NCBI RefSeq assembly: GCF_002926165.1
Contig: NZ_MAGP01000136.1
Span: 1-44,490, forward strand
DNA: 44,490 nt
Reading direction: 5' to 3'
DNA from: Micromonospora chalcea
GTDB taxonomy: Bacteria; Actinomycetota; Actinomycetes; Mycobacteriales; Micromonosporaceae
The position numbers and the translations under genes are program-made. Below the pieces are notes generated by a model, which saw nothing but the letters and a program-made list of their open reading frames with translations, did not search any database and was not told where the DNA came from. Of this stretch, positions 16,296-25,117 are shown in pieces; position 1 is the first letter of the stretch; every line of letters starts with the position of its first letter.

Positions 16296-17332
16296 GGGGT
16301 GTCTCCCGGGGTGTCGGCGCGGTCGCGCGGGGTGGTACGGGGGTCGGGCCGCTTACGGGGAAGCTGGACCACCACCGTCTGCGCCCGCTTGTCGTGCAGG
16401 GCCTGGCGCAGCGGCTGGTCGAACAGGGGCGAGACCGCGTCGATGAGCTGCAGCAGCAGACCGAGCCCGCAGCAGTACCAGAGCAGCGTGGGCAGGCCGA
16501 GCGTGCTCCAGCGCCGGGTGGCCCGGCCGAAGCCGAGCGGCTGGTCCGCCGCCACCGCGAGCGCGCGTACGCCCATCAGCCGCTTGCCGAACGTCTGCCC
16601 GCGCGCCGCCATCGACGGCACCTCGTAGGCGTACCAGAGCGCGGTGGCGATCACCAGGATGGCGATCTGGAGGCCGCCGGCCTGGTCGTCGATCTGGGGC
16701 AGCCCCTCGGTGGAGGTGTCACCGTTCATCGCGCGGCGCACCGACTCACGCAGGTACGGCGCGACGGCCTCGAAGTAGCGCCAGACGAACCAGCCGTTCA
16801 CCACCGCATTGAGCAGGAACACCACGCCGAAGTCGATCAGGCGGGCGACCAGCCGCGCGCCGTACGAGGCGAGCGGCAGCCCGTGCGGGCGCGGAATCGG
16901 CTGTGCGCCCGGCCAGTGCGGGTACGGCCAGCCCGGCGGCGGTCCCTGCGGCGCCGGCCCGGCCTGACCGGGCTGCCGCGGCCACGGGCCGCCCGGCCCC
17001 GGCTGTCCGGGCTGTCCCGGCTGCCCCGGCTGTCCGGGCCAGGGACCGGGCTGTCCGGGCCAGGGGCCGGCCTGACCCGGTTGGCCCGGCTGGCCCGGTT
17101 GGCCCGGTTGGCCCGGCGGGGCGGGCGCGCCAGACGACGGGGCGACCTCGGACCCGCTACCCGTCCCGGCACCGGGCGTCGCGGCGGCGGCCGGCTCGGG
17201 TTCGGCGGGCGGTGGACCGTCGGGCGGGGTGACGTCGACCGGGATCGGCGCGCCGATCCAGCCCTCGCCGTCCCACCAGCGGCGGGTCTCCGGGTCGGCG
17301 GGGTCGACGTACCATCCAGGTTCCAAGCTCAC
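16292..17332 (-). CDS. DUF2510-RDD membrane protein with Pro/Gly/Gln-rich linker
   Basis: A 346-residue protein. Residues about 4-35 (PGWYVDPADPETRRWWDGEGW) are a DUF2510 motif. Residues about 36-150 are a low-complexity linker of GQPGQP-type repeats, and the rest is an RDD domain with Arg in YGARLVARLIDFGVVF, three membrane helices, and the signature GQTFGKRLMGVRAL. RDD proteins are poorly understood; some act as Na+(Li+,K+)/H+ antiporters. ATG 17332 lies just past a dispersed repeat that joins it to the gene before. It overlaps hisC by four bases. Confidence 0.88.
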   Translation of the reverse strand: MSLEPGWYVDPADPETRRWWDGEGWIGAPIPVDVTPPDGPPPAEPEPAAAATPGAGTGSGSEVAPSSGAPAPPGQPGQPGQPGQPGQAGPWPGQPGPWPGQPGQPGQPGQPGPGGPWPRQPGQAGPAPQGPPPGWPYPHWPGAQPIPRPHGLPLASYGARLVARLIDFGVVFLLNAVVNGWFVWRYFEAVAPYLRESVRRAMNGDTSTEGLPQIDDQAGGLQIAILVIATALWYAYEVPSMAARGQTFGKRLMGVRALAVAADQPLGFGRATRRWSTLGLPTLLWYCCGLGLLLQLIDAVSPLFDQPLRQALHDKRAQTVVVQLPRKRPDPRTTPRDRADTPGDTP

Positions 17333-17338
17333 AGCGCC

Positions 17339-17391
17339 GTCCTTGTTCCCGACTGCGGGGCTCGCAGGCCCGGCTCACTCCTCGCGCTCAC
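17339..17391 (-). repeat. dispersed intergenic repeat, copy 2
   Basis: Read on the minus strand it begins GTGAGCGCGAGGAGTGAGCC, where the TGA is the stop codon of the upstream RDD gene, and continues GCGAGCCCCGCAGTCGGGAA. It matches the copy at 1263-1312 with few changes and has the same relation to its upstream gene. Confidence 0.6.
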
Positions 17392-18092
17392 GGGCCAACC
17401 TTAACGACGACCGTTCCGGCGAACTTGTCGTGGAGGCACTGCTGCCAGGGCTTGTCCCACAGTTGCCAGAAACCGTCGAGGTAGTTGAGGAACGGCACGA
17501 ACATCCCGCCGGCGAACTCGACGGCCCAGCGCTTGCCGAGCATGCCCCGGCTCAGCGCGGCGTCCGGCTGCACCGGCACGATCCGCAGCTTCATCACCTT
17601 CTTGCCCAGCGTCTGGCCGGTCCGGCGGGCGTACTCGACGTGGTAGACCCAGTAGAAGACGAGCATCAGCAGCAGGACCCCGAGCTCGGCGGCGAGCAGC
17701 GGCAGGAACACGCCGGTCCAGAGTTCGGCCGGGTCGGGACCGTTCGGGCCCGCCTGCTCGATCTCGTCGATCATCCGGACGAAGACGAGGGCGAAGACCG
17801 GCAGGAACAGCACCATCGTCACCGCCATCGCGACGGCGGTGTCGATCAGGTAGGCGATCAGCCGGTCACCGAAGCTCGCCAGCGGCTGCCCGTTCGGCGC
17901 CACCGGGGGCGGGACGGGCCTCGGGGCGTACCCCGGTGGGGGGTAACCGGGCGGCGGGTAGCCGGGCCGCCCGGCGTACCCCGGAGGAGCGTGCTGCGCG
18001 GGCACCGCGGGCCCCGCGGGCGGCGCGAAGCCGCCGCCCGCGGGTGCAGGCCCGGCAGGCGGCGGCGTCGGGTTCGGGGGAGGCTGGGTCAC
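17388..18092 (-). CDS. RDD family membrane protein
   Basis: A 234-residue protein with a Pro/Gly-rich N-terminal third (about 1-85, PPPGYPPPGY-type repeats) and an RDD domain: Arg in FGDRLIAYLIDTAVAMAVTMVLF, a second helix pair around FLPLLAAELGVLLLMLVFYWVYHVEYARRTGQTLGKKVMKLRIV, and a short C-terminal end. The GQTLGKKVMKLRI motif is the family signature. It starts at GTG 18092, only ten bases after the hpd stop, so the two are co-transcribed. It is related to the following RDD gene. Confidence 0.86.
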   Translation of the reverse strand: MTQPPPNPTPPPAGPAPAGGGFAPPAGPAVPAQHAPPGYAGRPGYPPPGYPPPGYAPRPVPPPVAPNGQPLASFGDRLIAYLIDTAVAMAVTMVLFLPVFALVFVRMIDEIEQAGPNGPDPAELWTGVFLPLLAAELGVLLLMLVFYWVYHVEYARRTGQTLGKKVMKLRIVPVQPDAALSRGMLGKRWAVEFAGGMFVPFLNYLDGFWQLWDKPWQQCLHDKFAGTVVVKVGP

Positions 18093-18102
18093 GCCGACAG
18101 TG

Positions 18103-19308
18103 TTACAGGTTGCCGCGCTTCTCCTGCTCCCGCTCGATCGCCTCGAACAGGGCCTTGAAGTTGCCCTTGCCGAAGCCGAGGGAGCCGTGCCGCTCGATCA
18201 GCTCGAAGAAGACGGTGGGACGGTCCTGCACCGGCTTGGTGAAGATCTGGAGCAGGTAGCCGTCCTCGTCCCGGTCGACCAGGATCTTGCGGGACTGCAG
18301 CTCCTCGATCGGCACCCGGACGTTGCCGATGCGGGCGCGCAGCTCCGGGTCCTCGTAGTACGAGTCCGGGGTGTCCAGGAACTCGACGCCCGCCGCGCGC
18401 ATGGCGTCCACGCTGGCCAGGATGTCGTTGGTGGCCACCGCGATGTGCTGGGCGCCGGGGCCCTGGTAGAACTCCAGGTACTCGTCGATCTGCGACTTCT
18501 TGCGGGCCACGGCCGGCTCGTTGAGCGGGAACTTCACCTTGCGGGTGCCGTTGGCGACGACCTTGCTCATCAGCGCCGAGTAGTCGGTGGCGATGTCGTC
18601 GCCGATGAACTCGGCCATGTTCGAGAAGCCCATGACGCGCTTGTAGAACTCGACCCACTCGTCCATCCGGCCCAGCTCCACGTTGCCGACCACGTGGTCG
18701 ACGGCCTGGAAGAAGCGCTTCGGCTGGAGGCCGGCGTCGATCATCGGCTGCCGGTCCACGATCGGGCCGCGGGCCACGAATCCGGGCAGGAACGGGCCGG
18801 TGTAGCGGGACCTGTCGATCAGGCTGTGCCGGGTGTCGCCGTACGCGGCGATGGACGCCATCCGCACGGTGCCGTGCTCGTCGCTGACGTCGTGCGGCTC
18901 GACCAGGCCGGTGGCGCCCTGCGCGACGGCGTGCGCGTACGCGGCGTCCACGTCCGGCACCTCCAGCGCGATGTCGGAGACGCCGTCGCTGTGCTTCGCC
19001 ACGTGCTCGGCGCCGTCGGCGTCCGGCCGGACCGCGCCGGTCAGCACGAAGCGGGCCGAACCGCTGGTCAGGACGTACTGCGCGTGGTCGCGGTAGCCCT
19101 GCTCCGGCCCCCGGTACGCCACGCAGGTCATGCCGAACGCGGTCGAGTAGTAGTGCGCGGCCTGCTTGGCGTTGCCGACCAGGAAGTGGACGTGGTCCAT
19201 GCCCTTGACCGGGAACGGGTCGCGGCTGATGTCGTGGTCGACGGCGCCGACGAGAGCGTCGACGTCGACCTCCTCGGTCGACTGGGGTCGGTCGATCGCC
19301 TGGGTCAT
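18103..19308 (-). CDS. hpd: 4-hydroxyphenylpyruvate dioxygenase
   Basis: Hpd turns 4-hydroxyphenylpyruvate into homogentisate with O2, CO2 loss and side-chain migration, feeding HmgA. From ATG 19308, with a GGGAGG ribosome site, it is 401 residues. The two vicinal-oxygen-chelate domains are seen: DHVHFLVGN opens the first; the Fe(II) ligands are in VDHVVGNVE and GAQHIAVATNDI and the Glu in PTVFFELIERHG, followed by GFGKGNFKALFEAIEREQ at the C-terminus. It heads the minus-strand run hpd-RDD-RDD-hisC and is divergent from an Lrp/AsnC regulator. Confidence 0.96.
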   Translation of the reverse strand: MTQAIDRPQSTEEVDVDALVGAVDHDISRDPFPVKGMDHVHFLVGNAKQAAHYYSTAFGMTCVAYRGPEQGYRDHAQYVLTSGSARFVLTGAVRPDADGAEHVAKHSDGVSDIALEVPDVDAAYAHAVAQGATGLVEPHDVSDEHGTVRMASIAAYGDTRHSLIDRSRYTGPFLPGFVARGPIVDRQPMIDAGLQPKRFFQAVDHVVGNVELGRMDEWVEFYKRVMGFSNMAEFIGDDIATDYSALMSKVVANGTRKVKFPLNEPAVARKKSQIDEYLEFYQGPGAQHIAVATNDILASVDAMRAAGVEFLDTPDSYYEDPELRARIGNVRVPIEELQSRKILVDRDEDGYLLQIFTKPVQDRPTVFFELIERHGSLGFGKGNFKALFEAIEREQEKRGNL

Positions 19309-19448
19309 GGTGGCCTCCCTCGCGTACCGGCCGGCCTCGTGGGCCGCCGTGGATGTGCTCTTCCGGGGAGGATCTACGGCGCACGGTGAGTTGGGCAACA
19401 GTTGGCGTTATTCCTGGTCAGGTTGTGCATTCGGTACCGTCGGACACC
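19309..19448. promoter_or_regulatory. divergent hpd / Lrp-regulator promoter region
   Basis: TACCGT at 19435-19440 is a likely -10 box for the regulator gene, eight bases before ATG 19449 without a ribosome site (leaderless). CAACAGTTG at 19396-19404 is a short palindrome within a relatively AT-rich stretch, a fair candidate for Lrp-type binding. hpd has a leader with AGGGAGG on the other strand. Confidence 0.4.
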
Positions 19449-19937
19449 ATGAACACTGGTCAGGATGTACAGCTGGACGAGCTGGACGCGCGCTTGATCG
19501 AACTGCTGGCGGAGGAACCGCGGATCGGGGTGCTGGAGTGCTCCCGGCGGCTCGGCGTGGCCCGCGGCACGGTTCAGGCCCGGCTGGACAAGCTGGTCGG
19601 CCGCGGCGTGGTGACCGGGTTCGGGCCGGACATCACGCCCGCCGCGATCGGCTTCGGGGTGACCAGCTTCGTCACGCTGGAGATCAGCCAGCGGCACGGC
19701 CACGACCAGGTCACCGCGCACCTGGCCGCGATTCCCGAGGTGCTGGAGGCGCACACCATCACCGGCTCCAGCGACCTGCTCTGCCGCATCGTCGCCCGGT
19801 CGAACACCGACCTCCAGCGGGTCATCGACCAGATCGTCGCCTCCGAGGGCATCCGGCGCGCGTCCACCATCATCGCGCTGGCCGAGCAGATCCCGTACCG
19901 CACGCTGCCGCTGGTCCGCTCCGCCGCCCGGGGGTAA
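19449..19937 (+). CDS. Lrp/AsnC family transcription regulator
   Basis: A 162-residue feast-famine regulator. The AsnC-type winged helix lies at about 8-65 (LDELDARLIELLAEEPRIGVLECSRRLGVARGTVQARLDKLVGRGVV) and the ligand-binding RAM/ACT-like domain follows at about 75-150 (ITGSSDLLCRIVARSNTDLQRVIDQI). Such proteins often sense an amino acid and control a neighbouring, divergent gene, so it most likely regulates hpd and its operon in answer to tyrosine or phenylalanine. That link is inferred from the divergent layout. The gene is followed directly by a repeat pair. Confidence 0.9.
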   Translation: MNTGQDVQLDELDARLIELLAEEPRIGVLECSRRLGVARGTVQARLDKLVGRGVVTGFGPDITPAAIGFGVTSFVTLEISQRHGHDQVTAHLAAIPEVLEAHTITGSSDLLCRIVARSNTDLQRVIDQIVASEGIRRASTIIALAEQIPYRTLPLVRSAARG

Positions 19938-19993
19938 GGAAGGGCCCCCTGTTAACGCATTCGGAGGTGGAAGGGCCCCTTATTAACACCTCC
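19938..19993. repeat. two copies of a GGAAGGGCCCC-TTAAC intergenic repeat
   Basis: GGAAGGGCCCCCTGTTAAC (19938-19956) and GGAAGGGCCCCTTATTAAC (19969-19987) are direct repeats starting directly after the stop codon of the regulator gene. The second copy lies inside a hairpin whose outer stem is GGAGGTG/CACCTCC and whose inner stem is AAGGG/CCCTT. Such sequences are familiar in Micromonosporaceae intergenic regions, which is from memory and not measured here; it probably acts as a terminator. Confidence 0.55.
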
Positions 19994-20053
19994 CCCCGGC
20001 AAGAAGCGCTGCGACACGCCCCGCGCGCGACCCGGGGGACCGGTGATCGTCGC

Positions 20054-20059
20054 TACCGT
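20054..20059 (+). promoter_or_regulatory. putative -10 box (TACCGT) of a leaderless gene
   Basis: TACCGT ends seven bases before GTG 20067 and there is no ribosome site. Confidence 0.4.
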
Positions 20060-20066
20060 GTGCGGT

Positions 20067-21494
20067 GTGAAGGGCCTAGGGGTGCGCGGCTGGTTGCTGC
20101 TCGGGCTCGTCACCGTGGTCGTACTCGCCGCGACAGGCGTCTGGAACCCGTTCCCGGGGCTGTGGGACTGGGTCGACCGCAGCAAGCCGATCTCCGAGCC
20201 GGACGTGGTCTGGCAGCAGCGCGTCGGCGGCACGCCGCGCAGCGTCACCATCGCCGGTGACACCGTGATCGTCGAGCAGCGCACCCGCGTCGAGGCGCGC
20301 AGCCTCGCCGACGGCCGCCAGCTCTGGGAGCGCAAGGCCGACTGGTCGGCGGTCGCGGGCGGCGACCGGGACCCGGTCGTCGCCGTGGGCAAGCTGCTGG
20401 ACAAGGGGTACGAGGTGCTCGACCCGGTCAGCGGCGTGACCCGGCGTCGCGACGATCGGGCGATCGCCGTCTGGACGTACCGGAACCTGCTGCTGGACGC
20501 CTACTGCGTGCGGGCCACGGACTGCACGTTGCGGGCCTGGGAGCCGCGCGGCACCGCTCCGCTGTGGAGCGCGTTCCTGCCCGGCGTGCACAGCGGCGTG
20601 CTCGCCGACAACCCGGAGCTGCTCGGTACGCGGCGGCTGGGCGCCACCCGGATCGACGGCGGGGTGGCCGGGCCGGAGGCGGTACCGCCGCTGCTCGGCT
20701 TCCCGGTCGACGGCCGGGTACACGTGGTGGACACCGCGACCGGCCGGGTGCTGCAGAACGTCGAGCCGGGCCGGGAGGAGCGGCTGGCGGTGGTCGGCGG
20801 CCGGCTGCTCCGGATCGCGGCCACCTCCCGCGACGGGAGCTGCTACTACACCGTCACGGCAGTCGACCCGGCGACGGGTCAGCAGGTGTGGCGTCGGACC
20901 GGGATCAACCTGCGTACGGCCGACTACGCCGGCTGCGTACAGCGGGAGGACCCGCAGGGCGCGCGCAACGTCCTGATCGGTGTCGCCCCGGACGGGCGTG
21001 AGGCGGTGCTCGACGGGTACGACGGCCGTCTGCTCCAGGTCGGCGCGGACGGTGAGAAGCTGCTCGCCGTGGACGACCGCTACGCCGTGGTGCGCAGCGC
21101 CGACAAGGAGTCGCTGCTGGGGCGGGAGCTGTCGGCGGACCGGACCCGGTGGACCCGGCCGGCGGGCGGTAAGAGCGGCGCCGCGCTCACCCCGTACGCG
21201 GCGCTGATCAGCGAGGAGAAGCCGTCTCGGCTGATCGCGGTCGAACCGCGCGAGGGCCGCGTCCTGGTCGAGCTGCGGACCGCGGCGAACGCGCTGGCGG
21301 TCGGCCCCAACGGCATGATCATCGGGGAGGGCCGGGAGATCGGGTACGTCCGCTGGGGCGCCGGCACGACCGGCGCGCCCGGGCCGGGGCAGGGCGACGC
21401 GCCGGTGGCGCCGAACCCCGGGGGCAGCTGGCGGCCGCCCGGCGACCAGGGCAGTTGCGGCCCGAAGCGGGAACTCTGCGTCGACGGCAAGTGA
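20067..21494 (+). CDS. membrane-anchored PQQ-type beta-propeller protein
   Basis: From GTG 20067 the product is 475 residues. A hydrophobic segment (about 6-26, RGWLLLGLVTVVVLAATGVW) anchors it, and propeller blades follow, for example VEARSLADGRQLWERKADWS, VHVVDTATGRVLQNVEPGREE and VTAVDPATGQQVWRRTG. Four or more Cys in YCVRATDCTL, GSCYYT and GCVQRED may form disulfides outside the cell. The C-terminal 35 residues are Gly/Pro-rich and end with a Cys pair (SCGPKRELCVDG). It resembles the protein at 13835 in layout. A binding or scaffold role is likely; no enzyme activity is visible. Confidence 0.8.
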   Translation: MKGLGVRGWLLLGLVTVVVLAATGVWNPFPGLWDWVDRSKPISEPDVVWQQRVGGTPRSVTIAGDTVIVEQRTRVEARSLADGRQLWERKADWSAVAGGDRDPVVAVGKLLDKGYEVLDPVSGVTRRRDDRAIAVWTYRNLLLDAYCVRATDCTLRAWEPRGTAPLWSAFLPGVHSGVLADNPELLGTRRLGATRIDGGVAGPEAVPPLLGFPVDGRVHVVDTATGRVLQNVEPGREERLAVVGGRLLRIAATSRDGSCYYTVTAVDPATGQQVWRRTGINLRTADYAGCVQREDPQGARNVLIGVAPDGREAVLDGYDGRLLQVGADGEKLLAVDDRYAVVRSADKESLLGRELSADRTRWTRPAGGKSGAALTPYAALISEEKPSRLIAVEPREGRVLVELRTAANALAVGPNGMIIGEGREIGYVRWGAGTTGAPGPGQGDAPVAPNPGGSWRPPGDQGSCGPKRELCVDGK

Positions 21495-21556
21495 CAGCGG
21501 GTGAGAGGTCGGGTCACGACCCCACCTGCGGGTGTCACCGATCGACGGCTCTGCCC

Positions 21557-21562
21557 TAGGCT
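21557..21562 (+). promoter_or_regulatory. putative -10 box (TAGGCT) for fumarase
   Basis: TAGGCT ends eight bases before ATG 21571 with no ribosome site, again a leaderless arrangement. Confidence 0.4.
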
Positions 21563-21570
21563 TTTCGGTC

Positions 21571-23238
<1,668 letters not shown>

Positions 23239-23257
23239 GTTCAGACGCACAGACATC

Positions 23258-23295
23258 GGTGCGCCTGCCCGGTCGGACCACCGGACAGGCGCACC
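23258..23295. terminator. terminator after fumarase
   Basis: GGTGCGCCTG (23258-23267) pairs with CAGGCGCACC (23286-23295), with an inner CCGGT/ACCGG stem. Confidence 0.8.
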
Positions 23296-23434
23296 GCCCC
23301 CGTCGGATGCCGTCATCGGCAACCCGCACCGAGTCTGTGCGCCGCCGCTATCGGATCGCTATCGCCTCGGCGCGGCGCTCGGTGACCGCCGGGCTACGCT
23401 GCTGCAGGGTTGATACGGCGGTCGGGGGAGCGCG

Positions 23435-24349
23435 GTGCGGTTCGGAATCTTGGGGCCCCTGCGGGTCGGCGGCGGTGAAGCCACCGTCACCGCGGGTCGA
23501 GATCGAATCGTCCTCGCCATGTTTCTGCTGCGTCCGGGCCTGGTGGTGCCGACCGAGGACCTGATCGACGCCGTGTGGGAGGACCGTCCCCCGGCGACCG
23601 CGCGGACCCAGCTCCAGATCTGCGTGTCTCGACTGCGGCAGCGGTTCGCGGCGCTCGGCCTGCCCACCGTGACCATCGTCACCGACCCGGCCGGATACGG
23701 CATCCGGATCGAGCCGGGCGATCTCGACGCAGAGGTGTTCGCCAACGGCGTGGAGGCGGCCCGCCGGAACGCCGAAGCGGGCCGGCTGATCGAGGCGTGT
23801 CAGAACTACCGGGACGCGCTGGCGTTGTGGCGTGGGCCGGTGCTGGCCGGCATCCCCGCCCGTAGCGTGCGGCGGCGGGCGCAGGCGCTCGACGAACAGC
23901 GGCTCGCCGCGCTGGAGGACTGCGTCGACATCGAGTTGCGGCTGCGCCGGGCGCCCGAGCTGGTCGACGAGCTCACCGAGGCGGTCGAGCGCGAGCCGCT
24001 GCGGGAACGGTTGCGGGGGCAGTTGATGCTGGCCCTGTCGGCGGTCGGCCGCCACGCGGACGCGCTGGCTGTCTACCGGAACGGCCGGCGGATCTACGCC
24101 GAGGAGCTGGGCATCGAGCCGGGTGCCGCGTTGCAGGAGCTGCACCAGCGGATACTCGCCGGCGACCTGGCGCTGAGCAGCCCGGAGAGCCGGGTTGCCG
24201 CGCCGGTGCGGGCGCTGCCGCGCGCGATCAGCGACTTCACCGGGCGGCAGCAGACAGTGGCCCGGCTGGTGCGGGAGGTCGAGGAGGGTAGCCGGGTCCA
24301 GCTCGTCGACGGCATGGCGGGCAGCGGCAAGCCCGAACCCGGAAACTAA
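23435..24349 (+). pseudogene. SARP/AfsR-type regulator truncated inside its Walker A motif
   Basis: Residues 1-95 (MRFGILGPLRVGGG...) are the OmpR-like DNA-binding domain of SARP regulators, which control antibiotic clusters; 100-245 is the bacterial transcriptional activation (BTAD) domain; from about 265 a NB-ARC ATPase domain begins (ISDFTGRQQTVARLVREVEEG). The frame reaches the P-loop GMAGSGK (293-299) and then departs from the family at about base 24,332, ending PEPGN-stop after five codons. The missing Thr/Ser and the rest of the NB-ARC and TPR parts should follow in an intact AfsR. I infer insertion of the mobile element here. GTG 23435 follows GGGGGAGCG. The short product keeps DNA-binding and BTAD domains and might still act as a small SARP. 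Confidence 0.8.
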
Positions 24350-24736
24350 CCCACAAATTTCCGCCCGAATCGAACCGGTTGGTCCGATAGGCGAATCCTA
24401 GTCCACCCGCACGGCGGGGACCGGCACCGACTTCCCGGGCCTCATGGCGCACCGCTAGCGTACGGCGCCGGGGCTGATCGACACCCGTGCATTGGCGACC
24501 GACCCGGCCGCGCCGTGACCGATCCGGCGCCCCGGGCGGTCCGCGCACTCCGTGACTCCGTGACGGCCCCGGCGGCATCGACCGTGCGCAGGTCCCCGCA
24601 ACCCCTTGACCTTCCTGGCCCGCCGTGCGGGCCGGGCCGATGGTGCGCGCCTCGCGTCCGCCAAGCCTCTCGATGCCCCGGCGCACCGCGCCCGGTGGGC
24701 GACCCCGAACCGCTTGCCAGCAAAGGACTTCACGCC
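24350..24736. other. left-end region of the inferred mobile element
   Basis: No gene in these 387 bases can be supported. The first 60 bases after the truncated regulator are less GC-rich than the surroundings (CCCACAAATTTCCGCCCGAA region) and would be the place for an attachment site or integrase-binding arm sites. A hairpin GGCCCGC-CGT-GCGGGCC lies at 24617-24633. No tRNA-like sequence or excisionase frame is seen. Confidence 0.45.
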
Positions 24737-25117
24737 ATGACCGGCATTCACGAAAACACCGAACCCCAACCACAACCGACCCCAACCGGCCGCGCCAGCC
24801 GGCACCCGGCGTGGTGTGACCGGTCCCGTTGCATCGCCGACCCAGCCAGCCAAGCGAACGGCTATCGGCCCGGCGTCGGCGGCGAGCACCGTTCCGCCCT
24901 CGTCCCCTTCGACCTGACGTGTGCCATGTGGCTGCCCGGCCGCGCCGGTGAGGCGTGGCTGACCGAGGCGGTAACGCCGTGGCCGTGCTCGACGTACCTG
25001 CGTATCCGGGTCGGCGATGCCGAGATGGCCATGGCCGTCGAAGACGCTCGGCCCTTGCTGTCGGCGCTGGCCATGCTCACCGCGGCCGGCGAGGAAGCGA
25101 AGGAGGTGATCAGATGA
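24737..25117 (+). CDS. DUF6907-like small protein of actinobacterial mobile elements
   Basis: A 126-residue protein of the kind found on Streptomyces and Micromonospora integrative elements. After a Pro/Thr-rich start it has HPAWCDRSRCIADP (about 22-35), a His and two Cys that could bind zinc with a later Cys (LTCAMW), then a beta-rich part with WPCSTYLRIRVGDAEMAMAVEDARPLLSALAMLTAA. The domain is thought to be DUF6907; its function is not known. Its stop overlaps the start of the DUF2637 gene (ATGA), so the two are translated together. ATG 24737 is preceded by AAAGGA. Confidence 0.65.
   Translation: MTGIHENTEPQPQPTPTGRASRHPAWCDRSRCIADPASQANGYRPGVGGEHRSALVPFDLTCAMWLPGRAGEAWLTEAVTPWPCSTYLRIRVGDAEMAMAVEDARPLLSALAMLTAAGEEAKEVIR

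Noticed and set aside
24320..24740. tRNA gene as the integration target of the element
   Set aside because: No cloverleaf, anticodon stem or CCA-like end can be drawn at the junction; the disrupted sequence is the SARP P-loop.
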